Source: Paenibacillus glycanilyticus NBRC 16618 | GTDB taxonomy: Bacteria > Bacillota > Bacilli > Paenibacillales > Paenibacillaceae | NCBI RefSeq assembly: GCF_004000805.1 | Contig: NZ_BILY01000018.1 | Location: forward strand, 1-64,000 | Length of the DNA: 64,000 bases | Direction of reading: 5' to 3' | Shown: in pieces, positions 1 through 8,371 of the stretch | Position numbering within the stretch: the first letter of the stretch is position 1 | Layout: each line of letters starts with the position of its first letter | Notes under the pieces: generated by a model | Database searches by the model: none | Told to the model about the DNA's origin: nothing | What the model saw: the letters and a program-made list of their open reading frames with translations, nothing else | Position numbers and translations under genes: made by a program

Positions 1-947
1 TATTGGTAAATTTGATGCTTCGCACTGATCTGCATCAGATAAAACGTACCTGATGCGGTCAGAATAACCGCGCTCATAATCGAAACCATAAACAGAATAC
101 GCGCGTTATCCTTCAGCTTGTAGCCCAGCTGAGACAGAACCACCATATTCGTACGGTTATAAAAGAAAGAATGGCGTTTCTGCAGGAAACGGATCAGCAG
201 CACGCTGAACTGCGTGAATAAGAAATAGGTACCGACCGTCACCGTTACAAGAATGAGCAGGGCCATATAAAAGAAGTTAAACGAATTTAACATAATCGCC
301 ATGACATAGCCGGAGCCCAGCGACAAAAGAGCGAGCGCAACAAGCCATGGCGAGTACAAAAGCGTCCCTTTTGGCTTGCGGCCGGCCTTAAAGAGCTCGA
401 TCAGCTCGGCTTTGCCGATCCGAAGCGAGGTAAGGACCGCGATCGCGACAAACAGAACAAAAAATCCAAGCCCCGTCATTCCGACCGCCTTCAGGGGCGC
501 GGCGAACGGGATCGGGTCCGTGACCTTCAAAAACACCGATAAAGCCATAAAGAACAGCTTGCTGAATAACATGCCTAGTCCGATTCCGACGCCGATGGAC
601 AAAATGGCCAAGGCAATGCTTTCATAAATAACGAGCTTTCTCAGCTGCGCTTTGGTCATCCCGAATAAGGACAATAAACCAAATTCCTGCTTCCTTGTTT
701 TAAGAAAAGCCGAGTTGGAGTACAGGACAAACAGGAAGGAGAAGATCCCGATAATGTACAGGCAGAACAACATTCCTCTTCTTACCTTCGCCGCCTGCTC
801 AATATGCCCGTTTACCACATCCGGATGAAAAATAAACGACGAATACATATAGAAGATCAGTACGGAAAATACGCAGCTTAGGAAAAAGGCGCTGTAGGAA
901 CGCCAATTTCCTTTCATATTGCTAAGCGCGAGCGAACGGAACGTCAT
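1..947 (-). CDS. BceB-like ABC transporter permease (partial, 3' end outside window)
   Basis: About 315 N-terminal residues are visible and the frame runs off the left edge. They start MTFRSLALSNMKGNWRSYSA, followed by a membrane helix near residues 18-37, a second near 58-78, and several more strongly hydrophobic segments. The sequence YSNSAFLKTRKQEFGLLSLF is typical of FtsX/MacB-fold permeases of the BceB group, which remove or detoxify cell-wall-active peptide antibiotics and pass flux information to the partner kinase. The ATG has an AGGAGG-like site (GGAGGTAATTTCG) and lies inside the last 26 bases of the ATPase gene, so the two are translationally coupled. The large extracellular domain expected in the second half cannot be seen. 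The family call is firm; the substrate is unknown. Confidence 0.85.
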   Translation of the reverse strand, partial: MTFRSLALSNMKGNWRSYSAFFLSCVFSVLIFYMYSSFIFHPDVVNGHIEQAAKVRRGMLFCLYIIGIFSFLFVLYSNSAFLKTRKQEFGLLSLFGMTKAQLRKLVIYESIALAILSIGVGIGLGMLFSKLFFMALSVFLKVTDPIPFAAPLKAVGMTGLGFFVLFVAIAVLTSLRIGKAELIELFKAGRKPKGTLLYSPWLVALALLSLGSGYVMAIMLNSFNFFYMALLILVTVTVGTYFLFTQFSVLLIRFLQKRHSFFYNRTNMVVLSQLGYKLKDNARILFMVSIMSAVILTASGTFYLMQISAKHQIYQ

Positions 948-1698
948 CGAAATTACCTCCCAGTACACTCAAAGAATCCAGAATCTGCTGGAAGAACGCC
1001 TGACGGTTCGTTCCTCTCCGGATCTCGCTGAACAGCTTGCCGTCCTTGATAAAGACAATGCGTTTGCAATAGCTTGCCGAGAACGGATCATGCGTTACCA
1101 TCAGAACCGTCGCGCCTAGGCGCTCGTTCATATTTTTCAGCGCGTCCATAACATCCTTCGCCGCTTTGGAATCGAGATTGCCGGTGAGTTCGTCGGCAAG
1201 CACCAGCGCGGGCTGATGAATGATTGCCCGGGCAATAGCGGCACGCTGCTTCTGTCCGCCGGACACCTCATAGGTTCGCTTGTCCAGAATTTGATGGATA
1301 TTAAGCATAATCGCAAGCGGCTTCAGCTTCTCTTCAATAACACGCGGCGCTACGCCTTCCAGCACCAGCGGCAAAATAATGTTTTCCTTAATCGTCATCG
1401 TGTCCAGCAGGTTAAAGTCCTGAAACACAAACCCAAGCTCCCTGCGGCGGAACAACGCCAGCTTCTTGTCGCTCAGCTTGCCGGGCTGTATGCCGTTAAT
1501 CTCCAGCTCGCCGGATGTCGGACGGTCAATCGTGGCCAGGAGGTTGAGAAGCGTTGTTTTCCCGCTGCCGGAAGGCCCCATGACGCCAACAAACTCTCCC
1601 GCTTCAATATTAAGATCGATATCCTCAAGTGCCCGATAGGACATATTCCCTTTTGAGTGATAAATCTTTCCAATCCCTTTCGTACGCAATACACTCAT
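922..1698 (-). CDS. BceA-like ABC transporter ATP-binding protein
   Basis: A 258-residue nucleotide-binding subunit. Walker A is GPSGSGKTT (near residue 41), the Q-loop region FQDFNLLDTMTIKENI is the form typical of MacB/BceA ATPases, the signature is VSGGQKQRAAIARAI and Walker B is ALVLADELTGNLDS. It starts at an ATG with GGGGAGG upstream. Its end overlaps the start of the BceB-like permease gene, and the response-regulator/kinase pair lies upstream, which together make a complete Bce-type module. It should power peptide-antibiotic detoxification with the permease at the cytoplasmic membrane. The substrate cannot be read from the sequence. Confidence 0.93.
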   Translation of the reverse strand: MSVLRTKGIGKIYHSKGNMSYRALEDIDLNIEAGEFVGVMGPSGSGKTTLLNLLATIDRPTSGELEINGIQPGKLSDKKLALFRRRELGFVFQDFNLLDTMTIKENIILPLVLEGVAPRVIEEKLKPLAIMLNIHQILDKRTYEVSGGQKQRAAIARAIIHQPALVLADELTGNLDSKAAKDVMDALKNMNERLGATVLMVTHDPFSASYCKRIVFIKDGKLFSEIRRGTNRQAFFQQILDSLSVLGGNFDDVPFARA

Positions 1699-1745
1699 CG
1701 TAACTGCCTCCCCAAGACTTTCTCATTTGTTTTGATTATGGACTC

Positions 1746-1751
1746 AGTATA
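1746..1751 (-). promoter_or_regulatory. candidate -10 element of the bceAB-like transcript
   Basis: The 145-bp gap between the kinase and ATPase genes holds TATACT on the minus strand but no good -35 hexamer 17 bp upstream (GGGTTG). A poor -35 is what one expects of a promoter that needs activation by the linked response regulator. This is inferred from position and sequence only. Confidence 0.35.
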
Positions 1752-1843
1752 GCTCCATCAGCCCTTATCAACCCATCGATTTACCTTTCAATTGGAGGCT
1801 TTGAACCTTACGATTTTGTCATGTTTCGATCGCATTTGCGTAT

Positions 1844-2902
1844 TTAACGCAACAAATGGATCCCTTCAGGTCGAAACACAACCGTAACCTTCGTACCGGA
1901 ACCAACCTCTGATTCGGCATGCAGCTCAAGACCGAGATTGCCGCATACCTTCTTCGCCAAGTAAAGCCCCATCCCCGTTGACTCCTCAACCGCACGTCCA
2001 TTCTCTCCGGTGAAAAACGGATCGAAAATCCTTGGCAGGTCATGCGCCTCAATCCCGATTCCTTCATCTATAACTGACAGCCTGACGGCACTTAAATCGG
2101 GCTCCTTCTCAATGCTGACAATCAGCTTCTTCGAGCCCGACTTGCGCTTTGAATATTTAATTGCATTGCCGATCAGCTGGTTCAAAATAAACGTCAGCCA
2201 TTTCTCGTCGGTCTCCACCACCGCTTCCCCGTCAATTCTCGGGAATATAGCATGCCGGATGCACAGCTGCTTATGCGCGTTTATGACGCTGCGGGCCGCT
2301 TCATGCAGGGGAACCGAACGGGGATGCAGATCAAACTCGATCTTGTCGAGCCTCGCCGTATGCAGCATCATATCGAGTCCCCTTGTCATTCTGCCGGTCT
2401 CCTCGCGAATGCTTTGCAGTCTTTCCGTATGGGCAGGCGGAGCATCCTGTTCCTGCAGCGCCTCCTGGACAAGCAGATCAATAACCGACACCGGAGTCTT
2501 CATATGATGCACCCATTGCAGGACGAAATGATTATGCTGCTCCTGCTGCCGGCGGTATTGGCTAAGCTCGGTCAAGTATGCGCCGTATTGCGCGGCCAAT
2601 AGCTTTTGCACGGCAATCTGTTCATTGGTGATCCCGGAAGTAATCACCATCGAAGCCTTGAGCTCCGTTCCGTGTTCAATCGCATCCCGAAGCTGCTTAT
2701 AGTAGCTGCGCTGACGAAGGAAGTCAACGGCTAGTCCAATAACCAGCAGGAAGCCCGCAAGCTCGGCGTAATAATAGACAAGGCCCGCGTCCGCTCTCTC
2801 ATAACGAAGCTTATCGAGAGAAAACATCGCGCAAGCCAGAATGGAGCCTAACAGGTAGGTTGCGATTAGAACTTTACGGTCCCAGAGATAAGCACGAATC
2901 AT
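1844..2902 (-). CDS. BceS-like intramembrane-sensing histidine kinase
   Basis: A 352-residue kinase with two N-terminal membrane helices (about residues 12-30 and 46-62) and almost no extracellular loop between them, as in intramembrane-sensing kinases. The H-box is WVHHMKTPVSVIDLL, the N-box LNQLIGNAIKYSK, and the G-boxes DEGIGIEAHDLPRIFDPFF and STGMGLYLAKKV. Its ATG overlaps the response-regulator stop (ATGA), so the two are coupled. Such kinases do not sense the peptide themselves but respond to their BceAB transporter, which is encoded immediately downstream here. Confidence 0.92.
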   Translation of the reverse strand: MIRAYLWDRKVLIATYLLGSILACAMFSLDKLRYERADAGLVYYYAELAGFLLVIGLAVDFLRQRSYYKQLRDAIEHGTELKASMVITSGITNEQIAVQKLLAAQYGAYLTELSQYRRQQEQHNHFVLQWVHHMKTPVSVIDLLVQEALQEQDAPPAHTERLQSIREETGRMTRGLDMMLHTARLDKIEFDLHPRSVPLHEAARSVINAHKQLCIRHAIFPRIDGEAVVETDEKWLTFILNQLIGNAIKYSKRKSGSKKLIVSIEKEPDLSAVRLSVIDEGIGIEAHDLPRIFDPFFTGENGRAVEESTGMGLYLAKKVCGNLGLELHAESEVGSGTKVTVVFRPEGIHLLR

Positions 2903-3621
2903 GCTTGGGCCTCCCGCAAGGCGTCGGCGCTCAGCCGGTAACCTTGTCCGCGTACCGTCTCAATCGCTTTTATGATGCCGATTTCTTCGAGCTTCTTGCG
3001 CAGCCGGGTTACATTAACGGTCAGCGTATTGTCATCCACAAACTGAACATCATCCCATAACGCCTCGAGCAGCTGCTCTCTTGCCACGATTTCATCCGGT
3101 TTCTTCATAAAAGCTTCGGCCAGCAGCCGTTCGTTCTTCGTCAGCTCGGTCCGCTCTCCCTGCCATTCCAGCTCGTTGCGGCTAAGATTAAGGCGCAGTC
3201 CGTACAATTCGAGCTCCGAGGATGCCGCTGCCGAAGCGGCGGAAGCCGCGGCATATTCCCCGTAAGCCCGGCGCAGAGCTCCCTTTACCTTCGCGAGCAG
3301 CAGATCAAGATGTATAGGCTTCGAAAGATAGTCGTCCCCGCCATTTTCGATAGCCATCACCTGATCCATCTCCCCTTCGCGGGCTGATATAAACAGAATC
3401 GGGACGTTAGACCTTGTCCGAATCTGTCTGCACCAATAAAAGCCGTCGAAATAAGGCAGATTGATGTCCAGCAGCACAAGATGCGGATCATAGGACGCAA
3501 ACTCCCCCAGCAAATCCTTGAACTGAGCAGCCCTTTCCGCTTCAAACCCGTATTTCTCCATCGTTGATTTCAGTATAGCTCCTATTTTGTCATCGTCCTC
3601 GATGATAAATATCCGATACAT
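2899..3621 (-). CDS. BceR-like OmpR-family response regulator
   Basis: A 240-residue regulator. The receiver domain has acidic pocket IIEDDDK, phospho-acceptor Asp in LVLLDINLPYFDGF (near residue 52) and the conserved Lys in YLSKPIHLD. A linker rich in Ala and Ser (about residues 124-135) leads to a C-terminal winged helix with the DNA-recognition segment DNTLTVNVTRLRKKLEEIG. It is the first gene of the bceRS unit, with GAGGAGG ahead of the ATG, and probably activates the bceAB-like genes downstream. Confidence 0.93.
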   Translation of the reverse strand: MYRIFIIEDDDKIGAILKSTMEKYGFEAERAAQFKDLLGEFASYDPHLVLLDINLPYFDGFYWCRQIRTRSNVPILFISAREGEMDQVMAIENGGDDYLSKPIHLDLLLAKVKGALRRAYGEYAAASAASAAASSELELYGLRLNLSRNELEWQGERTELTKNERLLAEAFMKKPDEIVAREQLLEALWDDVQFVDDNTLTVNVTRLRKKLEEIGIIKAIETVRGQGYRLSADALREAQA

Positions 3622-3648
3622 TCCGACATTCCTCCTCTTGTCATTTTT

Positions 3649-3677
3649 AGGATAGCAATTTCGACATTCCCTATCAA
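3649..3677 (-). promoter_or_regulatory. sigma-A promoter for the bceRS-like unit
   Basis: On the minus strand TTGATA and TATCCT are separated by exactly 17 bp and lie about 28 bp before the response-regulator ATG. It is close to the PhoP-box-like repeats that face the divergent phosphate genes, so the two promoters share a compact intergenic region. Confidence 0.55.
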
Positions 3678-3689
3678 CTTAGGTCTTTC

Positions 3690-3717
3690 TTCACAAAATC
3701 ATTACAATTTCTAAATA
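3690..3717 (+). promoter_or_regulatory. PhoP-box-like direct repeats upstream of the phosphate genes
   Basis: Three hexamers TTCACA, ATTACA and TAAATA are spaced by 5 bp each (11-bp period). This is the layout of PhoP sites in Bacillales, whose consensus is TT(A/T)ACA repeated at 11 bp. An A/T-rich -10-like stretch (ATAATAAT) follows at about 3724. With pstSCA downstream, phosphate-starvation activation is the natural reading. The third repeat is degenerate. Confidence 0.5.
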
Positions 3718-3869
3718 ATGGGATAATAATCCGCTGTTAGACTAGCTTTGAAATCGAAATAGTTCCGACGCGGCTTGACGGGGGGAGAAATCAAGGCCAT
3801 TCATACATACCGGCGTAGTGCCGTCGGACCTAGCAACTATTCGAAAATAAGAAAGGTGACGAACTACAA

Positions 3870-5201
3870 ATGAAAAAAGCAGTAGTCATTTCCGTGCTCG
3901 CAACAGCAATTGGAGCAGCAGCCGTTACACCAGTAATGGCGCAATCGGCCGTACAAACGGCACAAGCGGTTCAAGTCGGTTCCATTACCGTCTCCATCAA
4001 CGGCAATTCCGTCGCAATCCGCACGATTGACGCGCAAGGCGTAACGCTCGCTTCCGTTCGCGACCTGGCGAAAGCTCTTGAAGCTTCCCTGAACGTTACA
4101 GGCAGCACCATTACCGTTCAATTGAACCACAATGTTGTTAAGCTGAGCGATGCCGTGACTGTAAACGGTACAGCATTCGTTGAACCGGTAAGCTTCCTTG
4201 GCAAACTGGGCGTAGGCTACTCCAACGGCAACATCACTTCGGTCAAATTCCTCGAGAATGTCGATCAAGTGACATGGGTAAACGCTTCGAAGCTGATCGC
4301 ATCGATTTCTGGCGAGAACGGCCGCGAAGATTACCTGGTTGACGCTGCGACAGGCAAAAATGAACTGCTGCTTACTTCGTCGGATACATCCGAGCTGATC
4401 GTATCCCCGGACGGTTCGAAAGCCGCTTATTCCGAAGAAGACGGCACGGTTAACGTTATCGATCTGAGCACGAAACAATCGACAAAAGTAAGCACGGATA
4501 CTTCGATTAAAAACGAAATGGTATTCTCGGCTGACGGAAGCTCGATCTTCTTCTTCCAAGGCGACAAAAACTCCGTTATCTGCAAGCTCAGCCTGGCTGA
4601 CGGCAGCGTAACGAAAGTTCTGGAAGATAAAGTCGACTACAAAGCTAACCTTACGGTATCCGCTGACGGCACTAAAGTCGCTTACTTCCAAATCAAACAA
4701 CCTGTTGTTAAAAATGACGCTACGGACGTAAGCAAGGACGATGTTACGATCGACCCAACAGGTACGGAAACGCAAGCTTTCTTCTACGACTCGGCTAAAG
4801 GCGACAACAAACCGGTTCAACTGACGAAAGACGCAAGCGACAAAGCGTTCCTGGAACTGTCCGCTGACGGTTCGAAAGCTTACTACGTAAGCATCAAAGA
4901 CGATAACACGGGAAGCGTTGCTTCGGTAAACACGGCTTCTCTTGAAGCGGCATCCGTCTACAGCGCTGAAGACGTGTTCCAAATGAACCAAGCTGACGGC
5001 AAATTGATCGTCTTGACCGCAAAAGGCGATGCAAACAGCATCAGCGCCATCGATCCTGCAACAGGTACGGCAAGCAAGCTGTACAGCGTATCGGATGCGG
5101 TATCCGAGCTGATCGTATCCGGCAAAGGCGACATCGCCGCAATCAGCAACTACCAGCTGGCTGTTCCGGTTAACGGCAAATTCACAACGATTACTCGCTA
5201 A
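3870..5201 (+). CDS. secreted stalk-domain / beta-propeller-like protein
   Basis: A 443-residue exported protein. Residues 1-24 form a signal peptide with VMAQS cleavage. Residues about 35-110 (SITVSINGNSVAIRTIDAQG, then VRDLAKALEASLNV) resemble the copper-amine-oxidase N-terminal-like stalk domain common in Paenibacillus. Residues about 125-440 are repeats such as LIVSPDGSKAAYSEEDGTV, VSADGTKVAYFQ and LSADGSKAYYVS, each about 45-50 residues, as in TolB/PD40-type propeller blades. It is the first gene after the PhoP-like box and only 39 bp before pstS, so it may act outside the membrane in phosphate scavenging or wall adaptation. That role is inference. RBS is AAGAAAGGTGACG. Confidence 0.75.
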   Translation: MKKAVVISVLATAIGAAAVTPVMAQSAVQTAQAVQVGSITVSINGNSVAIRTIDAQGVTLASVRDLAKALEASLNVTGSTITVQLNHNVVKLSDAVTVNGTAFVEPVSFLGKLGVGYSNGNITSVKFLENVDQVTWVNASKLIASISGENGREDYLVDAATGKNELLLTSSDTSELIVSPDGSKAAYSEEDGTVNVIDLSTKQSTKVSTDTSIKNEMVFSADGSSIFFFQGDKNSVICKLSLADGSVTKVLEDKVDYKANLTVSADGTKVAYFQIKQPVVKNDATDVSKDDVTIDPTGTETQAFFYDSAKGDNKPVQLTKDASDKAFLELSADGSKAYYVSIKDDNTGSVASVNTASLEAASVYSAEDVFQMNQADGKLIVLTAKGDANSISAIDPATGTASKLYSVSDAVSELIVSGKGDIAAISNYQLAVPVNGKFTTITR

Positions 5202-5240
5202 TCGGCAAAAACTTAACATCTTTTTAGGAGGATAAATGAA

Positions 5241-6107
5241 ATGAAATTGAAATGGCTTAAAGTGGCTACGGTAGCCGCTCTTATCGCAACCATCGGCTTT
5301 GGCTCCGTTCAAGCCCCTACTAAGACAGAAGCAGCCAGCAAGCTGTCCGGTAAAATCGTAATCAACGGCTCGTCCGCCCTTCTTCCGCTTACTCTTCAAG
5401 CGGCTAACGAATTCAAAAAGCTGAATCCGAAAGTTAAAATCTCCGCTTCGGCCGCCGGTTCCATCACGGGTCCTCAATCCGTGCGCAAAGGTATCGCCGA
5501 TATCGGTGCGGTTGACTGGGACGCTACGAAAGCCGTTCCAGGCTTCGAAGCCTTCACTGGCCAAGTCGCTAACAAAGTAGCGGTTACTCCGTTCGCTGCG
5601 GTAGTTAACAAAAGCGTTACGGCAACAAACCTGACTACGAAACAGCTGCAAGACATTTTCTCCGGCAAAGTAACGAACTGGAAAGAAGTTGGCGGCAAAG
5701 ATGCCGATATCATCGTCGTGAACCGCGCGTTTGGTTCCGGTACCCGCGTTAACTTCCAACAAAAAGCGCTGAACGGTACGGACTTTATGACAAAAGGCTC
5801 CAACTACAAAGAAGTTAAAACAAGCGGCGACATGAAAACAGCCGTTGAGTCGACTCCGGGCGCAATCGGTTACCTCGACTTCGCTTATATCACTACAAAA
5901 ATGACTGGCGTAAGCATCAACGGCGTTGCTCCAACCGTAGACAACGTAATCAACGGTAAATACAAAGTCTGGGGCTACGGCTACTACATGACGAAAGGCC
6001 AACCTACAGGCGTTGTTAAAGAATTCATCAAATACGTGCAAAGCGCGAAGTTCCAAAACGGTTCGCTGAAAAAGCTGAAGTTCATCCCGCTTTCCGCAAT
6101 GAAATAA
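5241..6107 (+). CDS. pstS: phosphate ABC transporter substrate-binding protein
   Basis: A 288-residue phosphate-binding protein. An N-terminal hydrophobic export signal (about residues 1-32) lacks a lipobox Cys, so it is probably released or wall-associated rather than a lipoprotein. Phosphate-binding motifs are GSSALLPLTLQAANEF (near 42), SAAGSITGPQSVRKGIADIG (near 75), VNRAFGSGTRVNFQQ (near 162) and STPGAIGYLDFAYI (near 203). It delivers phosphate to PstCA. An AGGAGG lies 12 bp before the ATG. A hairpin follows the gene before pstC, which may keep PstS in excess over the permeases. Confidence 0.95.
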   Translation: MKLKWLKVATVAALIATIGFGSVQAPTKTEAASKLSGKIVINGSSALLPLTLQAANEFKKLNPKVKISASAAGSITGPQSVRKGIADIGAVDWDATKAVPGFEAFTGQVANKVAVTPFAAVVNKSVTATNLTTKQLQDIFSGKVTNWKEVGGKDADIIVVNRAFGSGTRVNFQQKALNGTDFMTKGSNYKEVKTSGDMKTAVESTPGAIGYLDFAYITTKMTGVSINGVAPTVDNVINGKYKVWGYGYYMTKGQPTGVVKEFIKYVQSAKFQNGSLKKLKFIPLSAMK

Positions 6108-6136
6108 TCCAAGTTAATCGAATATAGGTAACGGCG

Positions 6137-6163
6137 GCCGTCTTTCGCGAAGCGACAGGCGGC
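6137..6163 (+). terminator. intercistronic hairpin between pstS and pstC
   Basis: GCCGTC..TCGC and GCGA..GGCGGC pair around a short GAA loop in the 87-bp gap. No T-run follows, so it is more likely an mRNA-stabilising or processing hairpin than a full terminator. Such hairpins often explain higher expression of the binding protein than of the membrane subunits. Confidence 0.45.
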
Positions 6164-6194
6164 TGCTTGCTACCGAAGGAGCCGATCAATCCAT

Positions 6195-7145
6195 ATGTTA
6201 GATACCTCACCCACTGCGGGCCAGATCGATCTGGGCGGCAGTCTTTTGACGGGAAGCGGAAAGCCGTTTGACCGCAGGAAGCGCCTGTTCGTGATGAACC
6301 GCCTGTTCCGTTACGTTTGCATTGCCTGCGCCGGTTTTGTGTGTCTTATTCTTTTCCTTATCCTTGCGCTTATGTTCCGCACCGGCGTGTTGACCTTTGG
6401 CGACGTGTCTTTCTCCGAATTTTTCTTATCCACCGAATGGAGTCCGGAGACCGAACAATACGGCGGACTGTTATTCATTTTCGGCACGTTTGCCCTTACT
6501 TTGCTGACTTTGATTATTTCCGTTCCGCTCTCGCTCCTGATCGCGGTCTTTCTGTCAACCTTCGTACCGGCCTGGCTGAAAAACGTGCTTCGTCCGGTTA
6601 TGGATCTTCTCGTCGGCATCCCGTCCGTTGTTTACGGCTACCTGGGCCTCACGGTTCTTATTCCGCTGATCCGAAACGTTACCGGCACGGGCATGGGTGA
6701 CGGCCTGCTTGCGGCGTCTCTCGTATTGACCATCATGGTCCTGCCTACGATCAGCCGGATCAGCGATGACTCGATCACGGCCGTACCGAAGAAATTCAGC
6801 GATGCATCCTATGCCCTTGGCGCTACCCGTTTCCAAACCGTCGTAAAGGTGCTTATTCCTTCCGCCCGCAGCGGTATTATGTACGCGGTTATTCTCGGCA
6901 TGGCCCGCGCAATCGGCGAAACCATGGCGGTTGTCATGGTGATCGGCAATACCCCGCAAATCGCGGACAGCCTGCTTAAGCCTACGTCGGTATTAACGAG
7001 TAACATCGTTATGCAGATCGCTAACGTTCCGTTCGATTCCACCTGGAACTATGCGCTGTACCTGATGGGCTTCCTGCTGCTTGCCATCTCGCTTCTGATG
7101 ATTGTAGGCGTACGCTGGCTGCAACGGAGAGGAGTTCAACAATAA
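6195..7145 (+). CDS. pstC: phosphate ABC transporter permease PstC
   Basis: A 316-residue membrane subunit with about six helices. The first is near residues 38-60, after a polar N-terminus. The cytoplasmic EAA-loop segment is FSDASYALGATRFQTVVKVL (near 197), followed by ARAIGETMAVVMVIGN, diagnostic of PstC. IPSVVYGYLGL is also typical. Its stop overlaps the pstA start by one base (TAATG), showing tight coupling. The RBS GGAG is a rather long 13 bp from the ATG. Confidence 0.94.
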   Translation: MLDTSPTAGQIDLGGSLLTGSGKPFDRRKRLFVMNRLFRYVCIACAGFVCLILFLILALMFRTGVLTFGDVSFSEFFLSTEWSPETEQYGGLLFIFGTFALTLLTLIISVPLSLLIAVFLSTFVPAWLKNVLRPVMDLLVGIPSVVYGYLGLTVLIPLIRNVTGTGMGDGLLAASLVLTIMVLPTISRISDDSITAVPKKFSDASYALGATRFQTVVKVLIPSARSGIMYAVILGMARAIGETMAVVMVIGNTPQIADSLLKPTSVLTSNIVMQIANVPFDSTWNYALYLMGFLLLAISLLMIVGVRWLQRRGVQQ

Positions 7146-8050
7146 TGAGCAACGTAAACACCGCAGTAAACACAACCAATCCTTTCCGCGGCAAAAAAGG
7201 AATCAACAGCTTTAATAACCGTCTGTTTACGATTCTGGTCTGGACCGTTGGCATTGCCATCGTACTCTTTATTCTCGGCCTCCTGTTCCTTATTCTGAAG
7301 GACGGCCTGCCAAAGCTCTCTTGGGACTTCCTGTTCGGCCTGCCGAGCGAGATTGAAGAAGGCGGCGGTATCGGGCCTGCCCTGCTGAACTCCTTCTATA
7401 TCCTGTTCCTGTCGCTTGTTATCGCTATTCCGCTCGGGATGGCCGCGGGTATTTATCTCGCCGAATTTGCGCCGGACAACAAGCTGATCTCGTTCGTGCG
7501 GATTTGCGTAGAGGGGCTTGCTTCCGTCCCTTCGATCATCTTTGGTTTGTTTGGTATCGCTCTGTTCGTTGAGATGTTCCAGCTTGGCCTTACGATTCTC
7601 GGCGGCGCTGTCAGCCTGGCGTTCTTGAACCTGCCGGTTCTGACCCGCGTAACGGAAGAATCGATTCGTGCCGTGCCGAAGGAACTGAAAAATGCCTCCT
7701 TCGCGCTGGGAGCCACACATTTACAGACGATCGTTCGCGTCTTGATCCCTGCAGCCATGAACGGAATTATTACGGGGATCTGTCTTGTAGCGGGCCGCGC
7801 CTTTGGCGAAAGCGCCGTTATCATCCTGACGGCCGGTGTTACAACCTCCGGCGAAATGTGGGATTTCAGCCTCTTCTCGCCGGGCGAGACGCTTGCCGTT
7901 CACCTGTGGTATGTCCAGTCCGAGGCTATCGTTCCGGACGCCCAGGATATCGCCCAGAAGTCGGCGGCGGTACTCGTGTTCTTCGTTTTGCTCATCAACC
8001 TGGTGTTCCGTATTCCTCTTTGGATGAATTCTCGGAAAATGACGAGGTAG
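7145..8050 (+). CDS. pstA: phosphate ABC transporter permease PstA
   Basis: A 301-residue permease with about six helices. The typical loop is LKNASFALGATHLQTIVRVL (near residue 180) and then AGRAFGESAVIILTAG. GLASVPSIIFGLFGIALFVE is a strong PstA marker. It starts inside the pstC stop codon with GGAGAGGAG upstream. A very strong hairpin region follows instead of the expected ATPase gene pstB, so the transporter must borrow a PstB encoded elsewhere. Confidence 0.94.
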   Translation: MSNVNTAVNTTNPFRGKKGINSFNNRLFTILVWTVGIAIVLFILGLLFLILKDGLPKLSWDFLFGLPSEIEEGGGIGPALLNSFYILFLSLVIAIPLGMAAGIYLAEFAPDNKLISFVRICVEGLASVPSIIFGLFGIALFVEMFQLGLTILGGAVSLAFLNLPVLTRVTEESIRAVPKELKNASFALGATHLQTIVRVLIPAAMNGIITGICLVAGRAFGESAVIILTAGVTTSGEMWDFSLFSPGETLAVHLWYVQSEAIVPDAQDIAQKSAAVLVFFVLLINLVFRIPLWMNSRKMTR

Positions 8051-8082
8051 GGCTTGATTGTCGGTTGGTGGCCACTGCGTAA

Positions 8083-8189
8083 GTGAACGCTCTTTCGACC
8101 GCTGTTGTATTCGGATTGTTTGAACAAGGTTTCAAGGTTACAATCCGAATACAAAGGCGGACGCTGCGCTTCTCAAGAGCATTCACTTC
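8083..8189. repeat. long nested inverted repeat 3' of pstA
   Basis: Outer arms GTGAACGCTCTT and AAGAGCATTCAC pair with one mismatch. Inner arms TGTATTCGGATTGT and ACAATCCGAATACA pair perfectly over 14 bp. In RNA this would be a long, twice-interrupted hairpin of about 105 nt. It has no T-run, so it is not simply a terminator. It might be a mobile or structured RNA relic. Confidence 0.7.
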
Positions 8190-8223
8190 CTCCGTTCCAC
8201 CGTCGACTTCTTTTTTAAGACCA

Positions 8224-8262
8224 AAACGGCGTAACAGGTAAGTATACCTCGTTACGCCGTTT
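8224..8262 (+). terminator. strong terminator of the pst unit
   Basis: AAACGGCGTAAC pairs perfectly with GTTACGCCGTTT, and AGGTA with TACCT inside, leaving a 4-nt loop and one bulged base. A T-rich stretch follows. Being nearly symmetrical it could act on both strands. Confidence 0.75.
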
Positions 8263-8269
8263 ATGTTAT

Positions 8270-8299
8270 TTAGACAGGTTGATTATCCAACCTGTCTAA
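8270..8299. repeat. perfect 12-bp inverted repeat
   Basis: TTAGACAGGTTG and CAACCTGTCTAA flank a 6-nt loop, directly after the pst terminator. An A-run follows a few bases later on the plus strand, so it would not terminate plus-strand transcription. Function unknown. Confidence 0.65.
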
Positions 8300-8371
8300 A
8301 CAGGTCAAAAAAAGACTGGCTGCGCCAATCTTTTGCGAATGCCTTATTGTTTGATTCGCCAAACAGGCGGA

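Noticed and set aside
3864..6056. A 730-codon open frame antisense to the stalk protein and pstS
   Set aside because: Its composition (Phe, Cys, Arg, Asn-rich), the absence of an RBS and complete overlap with two well-recognised genes show it is a shadow frame produced by codon bias.
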